Positions 1 to 8,051 of a DNA stretch of 15,494 nt are shown here, piece after piece. Under the pieces are notes generated by a model. It was not told the DNA's origin and did not search any database. It saw nothing but the letters and a program-made list of their open reading frames with translations. The stretch is from Bacteroidales bacterium UBA4417 (lineage in GTDB: Bacteria; Bacteroidota; Bacteroidia; Bacteroidales; UBA4417): NCBI GenBank assembly GCA_002389705.1, contig DGQJ01000407.1, forward strand, positions 1 to 15,494, given 5' to 3'. Each line of letters starts with the position of its first letter. Within the stretch, counting starts at the first letter, position 1. A program made the position numbers and the translations under genes.

Positions 1-990
1 GTTCTGATGGTTGTGAAGAAAAACCCGGCTGCTTTTGAAGCAATGGCCAGCACTTTGAGCGACGACCAGATGGCTAAAACAAAACAAGGCGACCTGGGTT
101 GGTTTGCTGATGGCGCAATGGTTCCTGAATTTAACGAAGCCGTTTTAAAAGGAGCCGTAGGCGAAATCAAGAAAGTGGAAACACAATTCGGATACCATAT
201 CATTAAGGTGGTTGGTAAAAAAGATCCATCGACCAAAATTAAAGTGGCCAGTGTTGATTTCACCATGGAGCCAGGTTCAAAAACCATCGAGGATTATTAC
301 AACCAGGCCAGCAACTTTGCATCCACCAACAATACTCTCGAGAAATTTGAAAAAGCCGGAAAAAGCAAGGATATGCGTAATGCTGATCAGATTTCGGAAA
401 GTGATAACACCATTCCTGGATTAAAATCGGCCCGCGAAATTATCCGTTGGTCGTTCAACAAGGATACCGAAAAAGGAGCTGTTTCAAATGTTTTTGATGT
501 TGAAGGTACCTATGTAGTGGCAGCGCTCAAAACCAAGATCGAAAAAGGGTATGTTCCCCTCGAAGTAATAAAAGAGCCGCTCAAACCATTGGTTATCCGC
601 GAGAAGAAGGCCGAATTGCTGATGAACAAACTCAATACTGTACTGGCTAAGGGTAAAGACCTGAATGCCGTTCTGCCACAGTTTGCAGGTACAAAAATTG
701 ATACGGTTGATGTGGCTTTTGCAAGTGCCAATATCCCGAATTTCGGTCACGAGCCTAAACTTACCGGTAATATTTTTGCAGCTAAAAAGGGTGTTTTCTC
801 AGGACCTGTAAAAGGCGAGCAGGCTATTTATGTGTATGTGCTCGACCAGCTGAAAGAAGCACCGGTAACTACAGATTTTGCTAACCAGAAACGCCAGATG
901 GAAATGTATTTCCAGAGCCGTGCAGGTATGCTTCCTTCTATTTTACAGGAAAAAGCCAATATTAAGGATAACCGGATACTCTTCTACTAA
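1..990 (+). CDS. ppiD: PpiD/SurA-like periplasmic peptidyl-prolyl isomerase, 5' end missing
   Basis: The reading frame is open from base 1, so the gene starts outside the window and only the last 329 residues are present. Residues about 30-70 match the second half of a parvulin rotamase domain: GDLGWF, then MVPEFNEAV, then the typical ending of the fold, TQFGYHIIKV. After it come about 250 residues with a degenerate second parvulin-like stretch (GTYVVAALKTKIEKGYVPLE) and long charged helices, as in the C-terminal part of PpiD proteins of Bacteroidota, which are usually about 700 residues long. PpiD is a membrane-anchored chaperone that helps envelope and outer-membrane proteins fold in the periplasm; the N-terminal anchor would lie upstream. 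A strong terminator follows the stop. SurA is the alternative, but the long tail after the parvulin domain fits PpiD better. Confidence 0.85.
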   Translation, partial: VLMVVKKNPAAFEAMASTLSDDQMAKTKQGDLGWFADGAMVPEFNEAVLKGAVGEIKKVETQFGYHIIKVVGKKDPSTKIKVASVDFTMEPGSKTIEDYYNQASNFASTNNTLEKFEKAGKSKDMRNADQISESDNTIPGLKSAREIIRWSFNKDTEKGAVSNVFDVEGTYVVAALKTKIEKGYVPLEVIKEPLKPLVIREKKAELLMNKLNTVLAKGKDLNAVLPQFAGTKIDTVDVAFASANIPNFGHEPKLTGNIFAAKKGVFSGPVKGEQAIYVYVLDQLKEAPVTTDFANQKRQMEMYFQSRAGMLPSILQEKANIKDNRILFY

Positions 991-1012
991 ACACGGGTTA
1001 TCAGTAAAGTTT

Positions 1013-1044
1013 AAAGCCGTTTCAGCAATGAAACGGCTTTTTTT
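1013..1044 (+). terminator. Intrinsic terminator after ppiD
   Basis: A perfect 10-bp inverted repeat (AAAGCCGTTT at 1013-1022 with AAACGGCTTT at 1031-1040) encloses an 8-nt loop and runs into seven T residues (1038-1044). It lies 23 nt after the ppiD stop and has the shape of a Rho-independent terminator. Confidence 0.9.
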
Positions 1045-1424
1045 GTGCCACAGGGCATTAATATGTTTCTGCTGTAAAATTGCTAATGGCTTTTCAAGTG
1101 TGCTTCGCCTGATTTTAGTGCTATATCAAATGCAAAGTGAACTTACCATGATATTCATAATTCCTGCACATTAAGTGATTGAATTTCCCCGTCAGGGGAT
1201 AAAAACCAATAAAAACATTACAACCTCAATCCCGATTCCCCTTTAGGGTATTTACATAATACACTGAACTTTTATGTTCTACCAGCAATCTTGTGTCCTG
1301 TTACCATTTCACTGTTGGTATTGATTCCCTTCGGGATAACCCAGGGACATTCGGAATTTGTTTTCGGCAAGCCTTAAATAGAGGGCTGAACTAAAAATGG
1401 AGGGAAATAGTTGAACCGGGAAAC
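1045..1424. other. Gene-free stretch between ppiD terminator and rodA
   Basis: About 380 bases with no open frame that looks like a protein. The only structure seen is a short hairpin (TCCCC-GTCA-GGGGA, about 1186-1199). No clear terminator is visible for the leftward mrdA-rodA transcript that ends at 1425. Confidence 0.6.
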
Positions 1425-2684
1425 TTAAACCAGTATCAGCCGGTTCGAATCCTGCTTTATAAAGATGAAAAGCAGTATGGTAAAAGCCCAGAGCGAAGAT
1501 CCGCCATAGCTGAAGAACGGAAGCGGAATCCCGATCACGGGCATCAGCCCGATGGTCATGCCTACATTTACGAAGAAATGGAAAAATAGAATTGAAGCAA
1601 CACCATAACCATAAATGCGGCTGAATTCCGAGCGTTGTCGCTCGGCTACCATTATAATCCTGGTAATCAGCGCCAGGAAAAGGAGTATCACAATGGTGGT
1701 GCCAACAAATCCCCACTCTTCGCCAACTGTGCAAAAAATAAAATCGGTGCTTTGTTCGGGCACAAAGTTAAATTTGGTCTGTGTACCTTTCAGGAATCCC
1801 TTTCCCCAGAATCCGCCTGAGCCAATGGCAATTTTCGACTGGTTCACGTTGTAGCCTGCGCCTTTCAGGTCGATTTGCTTGCCCAGCACAACGTTGATAC
1901 GGGTTTTCTGGTGTGGCTCAAGAATGTTCTGAAAAGCATATTCAACACTCAATACAAAAAGTGAGGCTACCACAAAGATTCCGATTACTTTTAATATATT
2001 TTGCCAGGTTCGCCTGATGAAAAAAGTAAACCCGAGGAGAAGCACTGCAATAACAGCAATTACAATGTATTGGTTAAATAACAATGCCATAATGGCCAGA
2101 ATGGCTATGGTAACACCAAACAAAAGGATGCTTCCAGGCATGCCCTGCCGGTATAAGACCAACGTTAACGAGGCATAAACCATGGCTGAGCCGGTATCGT
2201 TCTGTAAAATGATAAGTGCTGCCGGAATTGTTAGGATAATCCAGGGAATAAGTTGCGATTTGCGTTTTTTGTTATCAAAATCCAGTGCACTGAGATAATG
2301 TGCTAAAGCCAGCGTAGTGGCGAATTTGGCAAATTCGGCGGGTTGAAGTTTAAAACCGCCTATTTCGAACCAGGACCGGGCACCGGAAGTTACATTTCCA
2401 AGAAATAAAACAACTATCAGAAGCAATATCGTCCCGATATAAATCGGGTAAGCAAAGGCATTGAAAAATTTGGCATCCGTAAGTATGATCATCAGCGCAA
2501 TTACGAATGAGGTGATAATCCAGAGCAACTGTTTCCCATACGACTGTGAGAGATCGAATATGCTGGCGTGCTCATCGTTATAGACGGCAGCGTATATGCT
2601 CACCCATCCCATAAGTACAAGTACCAGGTACAACAGCACCAGCGTGCGGTCTATGTGTCGGAAAATACCTTTTTGTTCTTTCAA
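1425..2684 (-). CDS. rodA: RodA, SEDS-family peptidoglycan glycosyltransferase
   Basis: A 419-residue polytopic membrane protein of the SEDS family. RodA polymerises glycan strands from lipid II during lateral wall growth, working with PBP2, whose gene overlaps it upstream. Family signatures are in order: GARSWFEIGGFKLQPAEFAK (101-120), NDTGSA (162-167), the large extracellular loop with IDLKGAGYN, where Asp272 aligns with the catalytic Asp of E. coli RodA (SDPLGAGYH region), PEQSTDFIF (309-317), and the C-terminal GLMPVIGIPLPFFSYGGSS. The start is a TTG at 2684-2682 that shares bases with the TGA of mrdA (TTGA). It is effectively forced: an in-frame TAA lies five codons upstream (2699-2697), and the next Met (residue 25) would remove half of the first membrane helix. 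The overlap suggests translational coupling to mrdA. Length is normal for Bacteroidota RodA. Confidence 0.96.
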   Translation of the reverse strand: MKEQKGIFRHIDRTLVLLYLVLVLMGWVSIYAAVYNDEHASIFDLSQSYGKQLLWIITSFVIALMIILTDAKFFNAFAYPIYIGTILLLIVVLFLGNVTSGARSWFEIGGFKLQPAEFAKFATTLALAHYLSALDFDNKKRKSQLIPWIILTIPAALIILQNDTGSAMVYASLTLVLYRQGMPGSILLFGVTIAILAIMALLFNQYIVIAVIAVLLLGFTFFIRRTWQNILKVIGIFVVASLFVLSVEYAFQNILEPHQKTRINVVLGKQIDLKGAGYNVNQSKIAIGSGGFWGKGFLKGTQTKFNFVPEQSTDFIFCTVGEEWGFVGTTIVILLFLALITRIIMVAERQRSEFSRIYGYGVASILFFHFFVNVGMTIGLMPVIGIPLPFFSYGGSSLWAFTILLFIFIKQDSNRLILV

Positions 2685-4492
2685 TTGTTCAGGAGGTTAG
2701 CATTAATCATTCGGTCTTCAATTTCTTTACGTTTTACCGTGCGGAAAATGTATTTTTCAATCATCAGCGAGGCGATTGGGGCAGCCCAGGTTGCACCAAA
2801 ACCGGCTTCTTCGACAATTACGCAGATGGCAATCTGCGGGTTTTCAACCGGGGCGAAGGCAATGAAATTGGAATTGTCTTTTCCGCTCGAGGTTTGTGCT
2901 GTACCGGTTTTCCCGGCCATGGTCAGGCTGTCAATCTTGTAAGCTCGCGCTGTACCATGAGCCCCCGAAAATACCTCGGTCATACCTTGTACAATAACAT
3001 CCAGGTATTCAGGATTGATGGTTGCCACGTTTTTCTGGCTTGAAAATTTGGTTTTTTCGGTACCTACCGAACGTACTACATGTGGTGGATAAAAGTACCC
3101 GCGGTTGGCTACCATAGCGGCATAATTTACAAGCTGAAGCGGGGTAGTTAGCACCTCGCCCTGTCCAATGGACAGCGAGCGTACTGTCATCGCATTCCAG
3201 TGGCCTTTGCCATATATTTTATCGAAAACATCCGATGAGGGAAGATTCCCCTTTAGTTCAAATGCCAGGTCGGTGTTGAGTGTACGGCCAAAGCCCATAC
3301 TCATCAGGTGATTACGCCATACATCATAACGTTCCTTTACCGTTGCATAGTTCGGGTCGTTGAGTATGGCCCTGAAAACCTGCCAGTGAAACGGGTTACA
3401 GGATTGCTGAATGGCCATATAAACATCGAGAGGCGATACATGGTTGTGCGTACATTTTATGGGTGATGAGCCCGGCCCCTGGCACGAAAAGCGGGTATCC
3501 TTGGTAATTACACCCATCTGCAAACCAACCAGGTCGTTGGCCATTTTCAGGGTCGAACCCGGCGGGTATTGCCCCATGATAGCGCGGTTAAGCAGCGGTT
3601 TTACGGGATCTTTGTTAAGTTCGCCGAAATTTTTACTCCTCACCCGGCCCACCAGCAGGTTAGGATCGTAGCCGGGGCTCGAAAGAAAACACAGGATTTC
3701 ACCCGTTTTCGGATCGATGGCAACGATGCTGCCTCGTTTGTTGTTCATTAATTTTTCGCCGTATTGCTGCAGTTCGGCATCAATACCTGTGTACAGGTCG
3801 CCACCCATCACAGCGGCGGTATCGTAACGCCCGTTTTCGAAACTGCCTACATCGCGGTTCATAACATCAACCATACGGATTTTCAACCCTTTAATGCCGC
3901 GAAGCTGTTTCTCGTAAGCCCGCTCAATACCGCTGATGCCGATATAGTCTCCCTGTTTGTAATACGGATTTTTCTCTATCTGGGCCGGGGTAACCTCACC
4001 AATATAACCCAACAGGTGTGCCCCGATGGACATGGGGTATTTGCGCAGTGTACGCGGTTGTACGAAAAATCCCCTGAAACGATAAAGCTTTTCCTCGATA
4101 TAACCGTAGGTTTCCTTCGATATCTGTTTTTCGAATGCCGAGGCCAGGATTGGTGAATAATCACGCGCTTTTTTCATACGCTCGTTGAAACCCTCAGGCG
4201 TTATTTCGAGCAAACGACAGATTTCAGCAGTATCAAGATCTTTCACCTGCCTTGGGATGACCATCAGGTCGTAAACAGCTTCGTTGTATAACAACAACTT
4301 GCCGTTGCGGTCGTATATAAGTCCGCGTGCCGGGAATTGCGTAACATAACGCAATACATTGTTATTTGCCGAAAGCGTGTAGCTTTTGTCAATTACCTGG
4401 ATATAAAACAACCGTACGATATAGATAAATCCGATAACCAGGAAGGTGCTGATAATTACAATTTTACGATCGGCATAAATGCGGCTGGCCAT
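2681..4492 (-). CDS. mrdA: Penicillin-binding protein 2, elongasome transpeptidase
   Basis: A 603-residue class B penicillin-binding protein. It crosslinks peptidoglycan stem peptides during cell elongation and activates RodA. An N-terminal membrane helix (about 10-30) is followed by the PBP dimerisation/pedestal region (FPARGLIYDRNG at 53-64; GISGIERAYEKQLRG at 185-199). The transpeptidase domain has all three catalytic motifs: Ser313-Thr-Leu-Lys316 (in QYPPGSTLK), Ser364-Cys-Asn366, and Lys528-Thr-Gly-Thr531. Leu in the second variable position of SxxK is a mild departure from the common STFK. The ATG at 4492 gives a complete anchor. The stop overlaps the rodA start by four bases, so the two genes form one unit. 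The usual partners mreB, mreC and mreD are not upstream in this window; the gene has its own promoter-like sequence at 4584-4617. Confidence 0.96.
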   Translation of the reverse strand: MASRIYADRKIVIISTFLVIGFIYIVRLFYIQVIDKSYTLSANNNVLRYVTQFPARGLIYDRNGKLLLYNEAVYDLMVIPRQVKDLDTAEICRLLEITPEGFNERMKKARDYSPILASAFEKQISKETYGYIEEKLYRFRGFFVQPRTLRKYPMSIGAHLLGYIGEVTPAQIEKNPYYKQGDYIGISGIERAYEKQLRGIKGLKIRMVDVMNRDVGSFENGRYDTAAVMGGDLYTGIDAELQQYGEKLMNNKRGSIVAIDPKTGEILCFLSSPGYDPNLLVGRVRSKNFGELNKDPVKPLLNRAIMGQYPPGSTLKMANDLVGLQMGVITKDTRFSCQGPGSSPIKCTHNHVSPLDVYMAIQQSCNPFHWQVFRAILNDPNYATVKERYDVWRNHLMSMGFGRTLNTDLAFELKGNLPSSDVFDKIYGKGHWNAMTVRSLSIGQGEVLTTPLQLVNYAAMVANRGYFYPPHVVRSVGTEKTKFSSQKNVATINPEYLDVIVQGMTEVFSGAHGTARAYKIDSLTMAGKTGTAQTSSGKDNSNFIAFAPVENPQIAICVIVEEAGFGATWAAPIASLMIEKYIFRTVKRKEIEDRMINANLLNN

Positions 4493-4583
4493 GAATAACG
4501 CTGGGTTGTGGGTTGTGCTTGCTGAGCGGACTTACGAAACCACAAAAATACGGAATACCGGAATCATAAACTTTATATTTAAA

Positions 4584-4617
4584 CAAATATATGGCATTGA
4601 TGTAAAAAAATGTTCAA
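4584..4617 (-). promoter_or_regulatory. Bacteroidota-type promoter for mrdA-rodA
   Basis: Read on the minus strand, TTG (4617-4615) is followed after 23 nt by TATATTTG (4591-4584), a perfect match to the Bacteroidota -7 element TAnnTTTG. The predicted 5' leader before the mrdA ATG at 4492 is roughly 85 nt. The rest of the 4493-4817 gap holds only a doubtful 60-codon frame. Confidence 0.6.
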
Positions 4618-4817
4618 CCCGTCTTCCTTCAGGCTTCATCCTTTATTTTTCTCATTAATTTCGAGTAAAAATTTTGGTTCCGGTTCCCTGTTATTCTGTG
4701 CCGGCCATAGTTGCAGCAATAATCTCCGTCATTCCAGGTAAAAAAATCGCGATTCAGCCCGTTTATTTTCTCATTCCTGATGAAGGTAAAAATGTGGGCC
4801 GATACAGGCACTGGAAT

Positions 4818-6188
4818 TTATTTCCCTGCAACCATTTCCTGAAATTTTTTATCCTGCCGGAAGGCTTCGAAATCAGGGTCAGATTTTAAACGTTTATAAT
4901 CCTTGAAACCAAGCCCGAAAGCTTGCTGAAGCGCGCTATAAACTCCTTCTTTATTGTTTTGCATAGCTGCAACTTTAGCCGCCATATACCTGTGTTCGGC
5001 GTTTTGAGGATCAACCAGCCTGTATATTTCTATAAATCGTGATGCGGCTGGCAGATCGTGCTGCTTCAATGCATTGTTGCAATACATATAGCAGTTCATG
5101 CTCAGCGAGCCCAGTACACGTTGGTATACCTGGCTTTGTGCCGGTTTATCCGCCTGTTTTGCCAATGCACTCAGCCGGTTTGTTTCAATGCTCCACCAGC
5201 CGGTGCCCTGAACAGGAATTTGTGGAAGGTAATCCTGCTGAAGCTTTTGCTCAAGATCGTACAATTGCTGTTGCTGTTCCCTGTACGATAAAACCGACTT
5301 TTCTGCCGATAATCTTTTAATTTCCGAATCCAGGGGTGCAATATCAGTTAGTCTCTGCAGGTAATGTTTCATTTTGATATATGTATCCAGTTGTTCGGGA
5401 AGTTTTCCTTCGGTGGCAAGCCTACTGGCAGACTGGTCGTTTTTCTCGATAAACCGGTCTATAAAAGCTCTGTCGGCAGGGATAGCCTGTTGCCTCATGG
5501 CATCCAGCGATAGCCATGTAAAAATATCAGGGATTAGTTCCTTGGGCGGCCATTGATGAATCCCGTCGAAAACAAGCAGGTGATGCTGGTATCCGGCATT
5601 TTCAAGAGATTCGTCGAGCATCTTCATCTCGGTGAAGTTAAAATCCTGGTTTCCCACCACAGCCAGGTAGCTGAACGGACTGACAGGCTGCTGGTTTATG
5701 CCCGGCAGGCCGGCACCGCATCCCACCACACCGGCTATTCTTCCTTCGGTAATCGCTATAGAACCGGCCACACGCGATCCGCCCGAAAAACCACACAGGT
5801 AAACAGCCTTTTTCTCAATGCTGAACCTGGCTGTGATATCGGCCAGCATGCTCCGGTAAATGGCAGTGGTTTGTTCCATAGTCATGCCGTTTTTCGAATT
5901 ATTCGATCCGGCTATAATAAAACCGTTTTTGGCGGCTTCATTGCTGAAAAGGTTTACAGGTAAAAGCCCATCGCCATGCGAATCGAATAAAATAATCAAT
6001 GGAAGCGGTTTATCTTTCTCGTATTGAGGAGGTAAAAAGAGCGCATAATTCAGGTTGGTGTCGGCCAGGCAGTTTACATGCGGGTAAATCTTCGAATTGC
6101 TGAAATCCTTTTCCTGCCCCGAACCACAGGCTGACGATAGTAAAATCAGCATTAAAAAGGAAATACTGAAAAAGAGCTGTTTCATCAT
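4818..6188 (-). CDS. Lipoprotein alpha/beta hydrolase with helical C-terminal domain
   Basis: A secreted lipoprotein of 456 residues if started at the ATG at 6188. The open frame extends to 6230, but the internal Met pair (6188 or 6185) places a classical lipoprotein signal at the N-terminus: Met-Met-Lys, a hydrophobic stretch, then LSSAC with the lipidated Cys at residue 21. The first half is an alpha/beta hydrolase fold of the esterase/dienelactone-hydrolase kind. It has strand-rich YALFLPPQY and PLIILFDSHGDG, the nucleophile elbow CGFSGGSR with Ser135, a likely acid Asp182 (VGNQDF) and a likely catalytic His211 (GIHQWPP). The second half is helical and ends in a TPR-like unit (LGFKDYKRLKSDPDFEAFR). 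The substrate is unknown; an envelope or polysaccharide ester is only a guess. A TAnnTTTG-like sequence with one mismatch (6217-6210) would start transcription downstream of the longer start, favouring the shorter form. Confidence 0.75.
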   Translation of the reverse strand: MMKQLFFSISFLMLILLSSACGSGQEKDFSNSKIYPHVNCLADTNLNYALFLPPQYEKDKPLPLIILFDSHGDGLLPVNLFSNEAAKNGFIIAGSNNSKNGMTMEQTTAIYRSMLADITARFSIEKKAVYLCGFSGGSRVAGSIAITEGRIAGVVGCGAGLPGINQQPVSPFSYLAVVGNQDFNFTEMKMLDESLENAGYQHHLLVFDGIHQWPPKELIPDIFTWLSLDAMRQQAIPADRAFIDRFIEKNDQSASRLATEGKLPEQLDTYIKMKHYLQRLTDIAPLDSEIKRLSAEKSVLSYREQQQQLYDLEQKLQQDYLPQIPVQGTGWWSIETNRLSALAKQADKPAQSQVYQRVLGSLSMNCYMYCNNALKQHDLPAASRFIEIYRLVDPQNAEHRYMAAKVAAMQNNKEGVYSALQQAFGLGFKDYKRLKSDPDFEAFRQDKKFQEMVAGK

Positions 6189-6338
6189 GGTAAAAAGCGA
6201 TTGTAATTGCAAAGATCGTTTTTTAAACATTTAATCCTGGCATCAGCATGAAATATTAAAAACGCTCGAATTAAATACTCAGATTGCATAATTTTATGTT
6301 AAGCAGGGCGATGGGAGAAGGGGGAATGGGGTGATGTG

Positions 6339-6400
6339 TCTTCCGACATCCAACATCCGACTTCTAACATCCGACTCTCGTCTTCGGTCTTCAGTCTTTT
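6339..6400. repeat. 14-bp-period tandem array in the divergent hydrolase/tnaA intergenic region
   Basis: Four consecutive 14-nt units can be laid out: TCTTCCGACATCCA (6339-6352), ACATCCGACTTCTA (6353-6366), ACATCCGACTCTCG (6367-6380) and TCTTCGGTCTTCAG (6381-6394), then TCTTTT. Units 2 and 3 agree at most positions; the outer two are diverged. It lies upstream of both flanking genes. The unit shares period and the skeleton ATCnnACnTC with the arrays at 8116-8210 and 14882-14926. Function is unknown. Confidence 0.65.
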
Positions 6401-6490
6401 AATCAACTTATTGTAAATCTTCAGCAAATTAATACCGCCTCATAAAGTTTAAAAAAATATTACCAATCCATGTTTTTTATCAAAAGATTG

Positions 6491-6498
6491 TATATTTG
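6491..6498 (+). promoter_or_regulatory. Promoter -7 element for tnaA
   Basis: TATATTTG is an exact TAnnTTTG match. No clean TTG is seen at the -33 position; the sequence there is T-rich (TGTTTTTTAT at 6471-6480). If used, tnaA would have a leader of about 145 nt containing the short ORF and inverted repeat described below. Confidence 0.55.
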
Positions 6499-6537
6499 AC
6501 CTCTCCTTACAAACAGATATAATTGATTTAAGCTATC

Positions 6538-6612
6538 ATGCTGGGGTTTAAAAAATTGAGGTTCAAAAACATAAAGAAACGCGATGAATTCGTGTTTTCT
6601 GTATGCCTGTAA
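6538..6612 (+). CDS. Possible 24-codon leader ORF upstream of tnaA
   Basis: An ATG-started frame of 24 codons ending in TAA at 6610-6612 lies between the tnaA promoter-like element and tnaA. The peptide begins MLGFKKLRFK, is rich in Lys and Phe, and ends SVCL. It has no Trp codon, so it is not a copy of E. coli TnaC, although it happens to have the same length. It overlaps the left arm of an inverted repeat and stops 4 nt before the right arm. A chance ORF is a real alternative. Confidence 0.25.
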   Translation: MLGFKKLRFKNIKKRDEFVFSVCL

Positions 6613-6631
6613 AGTATTGAACCTATTTTTT
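6559..6631 (+). promoter_or_regulatory. Attenuator-like inverted repeat in the tnaA leader
   Basis: AGGTTCAA (6559-6566) and TTGAACCT (6617-6624) are perfect 8-bp inverted copies about 50 nt apart. The right arm is followed by A and six T residues (6626-6631), 19 nt before the tnaA start. The layout resembles a weak terminator or attenuator, but the stem is short and A+T-rich and the loop is long, so it may be chance. Confidence 0.3.
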
Positions 6632-6650
6632 AACTTTTAGCTTTAGTAAT

Positions 6651-8027
6651 ATGGAATTGCCTTTTGCAGAACCTTTCAGAATAAAAATGGTGGAGTCCAT
6701 CCGCTGCAGTACCCGCCAACAAAGGGAACAATGGATAAAAGAAGCCGGATACAACCTCTTTAACCTGCGCAGCGACCAGGTTTTTATCGACCTGCTTACA
6801 GATTCAGGAACCGGCGCCATGAGCGACAAACAATGGAGTGAAATGATGATTGGCGACGAGAGTTACGCCGGTGCATCCTCCTATTTCAAACTTAAATCGG
6901 CCATAAAAGATATACTAGGTTTCGACTATTTCCTGCCCACGCATCAGGGGCGTGCTGCCGAAAATGTACTTTTCAGCGCACTGGTTAAAGAAGGCGATGT
7001 GGTACCCGGAAATTCCCATTTCGACACCACCAAGGGCCATATTGAATTCCGGAAAGCTGAAGCCATCGACTGCACCATCGACGAAGCCTTCGACACCACG
7101 ATCAATCACCCGTTTAAAGGAAATATTGACCTCAACAAACTGGAAAACGTTTTAAAAAATCACCCGCGCGAAAAGGTTTCGATGATCATTGTTACGGTTA
7201 CCTGCAACTCTTCGGGCGGACAGCCGGTTTCGATGGCGAATTTAAAAGCGGTTAAGCAGTTGGCTGAAAAATATAATGTACCGGTGATTTTCGATTCAGC
7301 ACGTTTTGCAGAAAATGCTTATTTCATCAAAACGCGGGAAGAAGGTTACCAGCACAAGAGTATCCGCGAAATTGTTGCCGAAATGTACACTTATGCTGAT
7401 GGCATGACCATGAGCGCCAAGAAGGACGCCATTGTTAACATTGGTGGTTTTATCGCTTTGCGCGATGCTGAACTGTTTCGTAATGCCTCGGTTTTCAGCA
7501 TCATGTTCGAGGGATTCCTCACTTACGGCGGGCTTGCCGGCCGCGACCTCAATGCCCTGGCACAGGGATTGTACGAAGGAACCGAATACGAATACCTGCA
7601 TTACAGGATCAGCCAGGTGGCTTTCCTGGGGCAGAAACTTACAGAGTTTGGAGTACCTGTTCAATTGCCTTATGGCGGGCATGCTATTTTTGTGGATGCC
7701 GGCAAGGTACTCTCAAATGTTCCCAGAGAACAATTCAGGGCACAGACACTTGCTGTTGAATTGTATATTGAAGCCGGAATACGTGGCGTTGAAATTGGCG
7801 CCATACTTGCCGACCGTGACCCGGTTACCCGCGAAAACCGCTATCCCGAACTGGAATTGCTCAGGCTCGCGATCCCTCGCCGTACGTACACCAACAACCA
7901 CATGAATTATGTGGCAGTTGCCATGGCTAATGTGTACAACCGCCGCCAGCAGATTTCCACCGGGCTAGCCATTGAAGAGGAAGCGCCTATCCTGAGGCAC
8001 TTTACTGTGAAGCTCCGCAAAATCTGA
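6651..8027 (+). CDS. tnaA: Tryptophanase (L-tryptophan indole-lyase)
   Basis: A 458-residue PLP enzyme of the beta-eliminating lyase family that splits tryptophan into indole, pyruvate and ammonia. It carries EPFRIK (7-12), FIDLLTDSGTGAMSD (45-59), THQGRAAEN (97-105), DSARFAENAYFIK (215-227) and the PLP site MSAKKDA, where Lys258 is the expected Schiff-base lysine. Three positions that separate tryptophanase from tyrosine phenol-lyase point to tryptophanase. Asp125 (FDTT) stands where the phenol-lyase has Thr124. Ile382 (VEIG) replaces its Arg381. His450 (LRHFT) matches E. coli His463, where the phenol-lyase has Phe. The ATG at 6651 gives the family N-terminus directly. The gene is transcribed alone; no tryptophan permease lies beside it. 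It converges on the SPFH gene. Confidence 0.96.
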   Translation: MELPFAEPFRIKMVESIRCSTRQQREQWIKEAGYNLFNLRSDQVFIDLLTDSGTGAMSDKQWSEMMIGDESYAGASSYFKLKSAIKDILGFDYFLPTHQGRAAENVLFSALVKEGDVVPGNSHFDTTKGHIEFRKAEAIDCTIDEAFDTTINHPFKGNIDLNKLENVLKNHPREKVSMIIVTVTCNSSGGQPVSMANLKAVKQLAEKYNVPVIFDSARFAENAYFIKTREEGYQHKSIREIVAEMYTYADGMTMSAKKDAIVNIGGFIALRDAELFRNASVFSIMFEGFLTYGGLAGRDLNALAQGLYEGTEYEYLHYRISQVAFLGQKLTEFGVPVQLPYGGHAIFVDAGKVLSNVPREQFRAQTLAVELYIEAGIRGVEIGAILADRDPVTRENRYPELELLRLAIPRRTYTNNHMNYVAVAMANVYNRRQQISTGLAIEEEAPILRHFTVKLRKI

Positions 8028-8051
8028 ACCTGAAAATTACCAGATATAAAT

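Noticed and set aside
1438..1456. tRNA-like T-arm sequence GGTTCGAATCC on the plus strand
   Set aside because: It lies within the 3' end of rodA (codons for SNRLILV read on the minus strand). The T-stem has a mismatch, and no acceptor stem, anticodon arm or CCA end can be built around it.
4629..4811. 60-codon minus-strand frame after the hydrolase gene
   Set aside because: It starts with GTG, has no recognisable family, signal or motif, and nothing else supports translation. It is kept as a doubtful small ORF, not as a gene.
4818..6230. Longer hydrolase start at 6230
   Set aside because: It would put a basic, non-hydrophobic stretch of 14 residues before a perfect lipoprotein signal; the internal Met pair gives a normal signal peptide.
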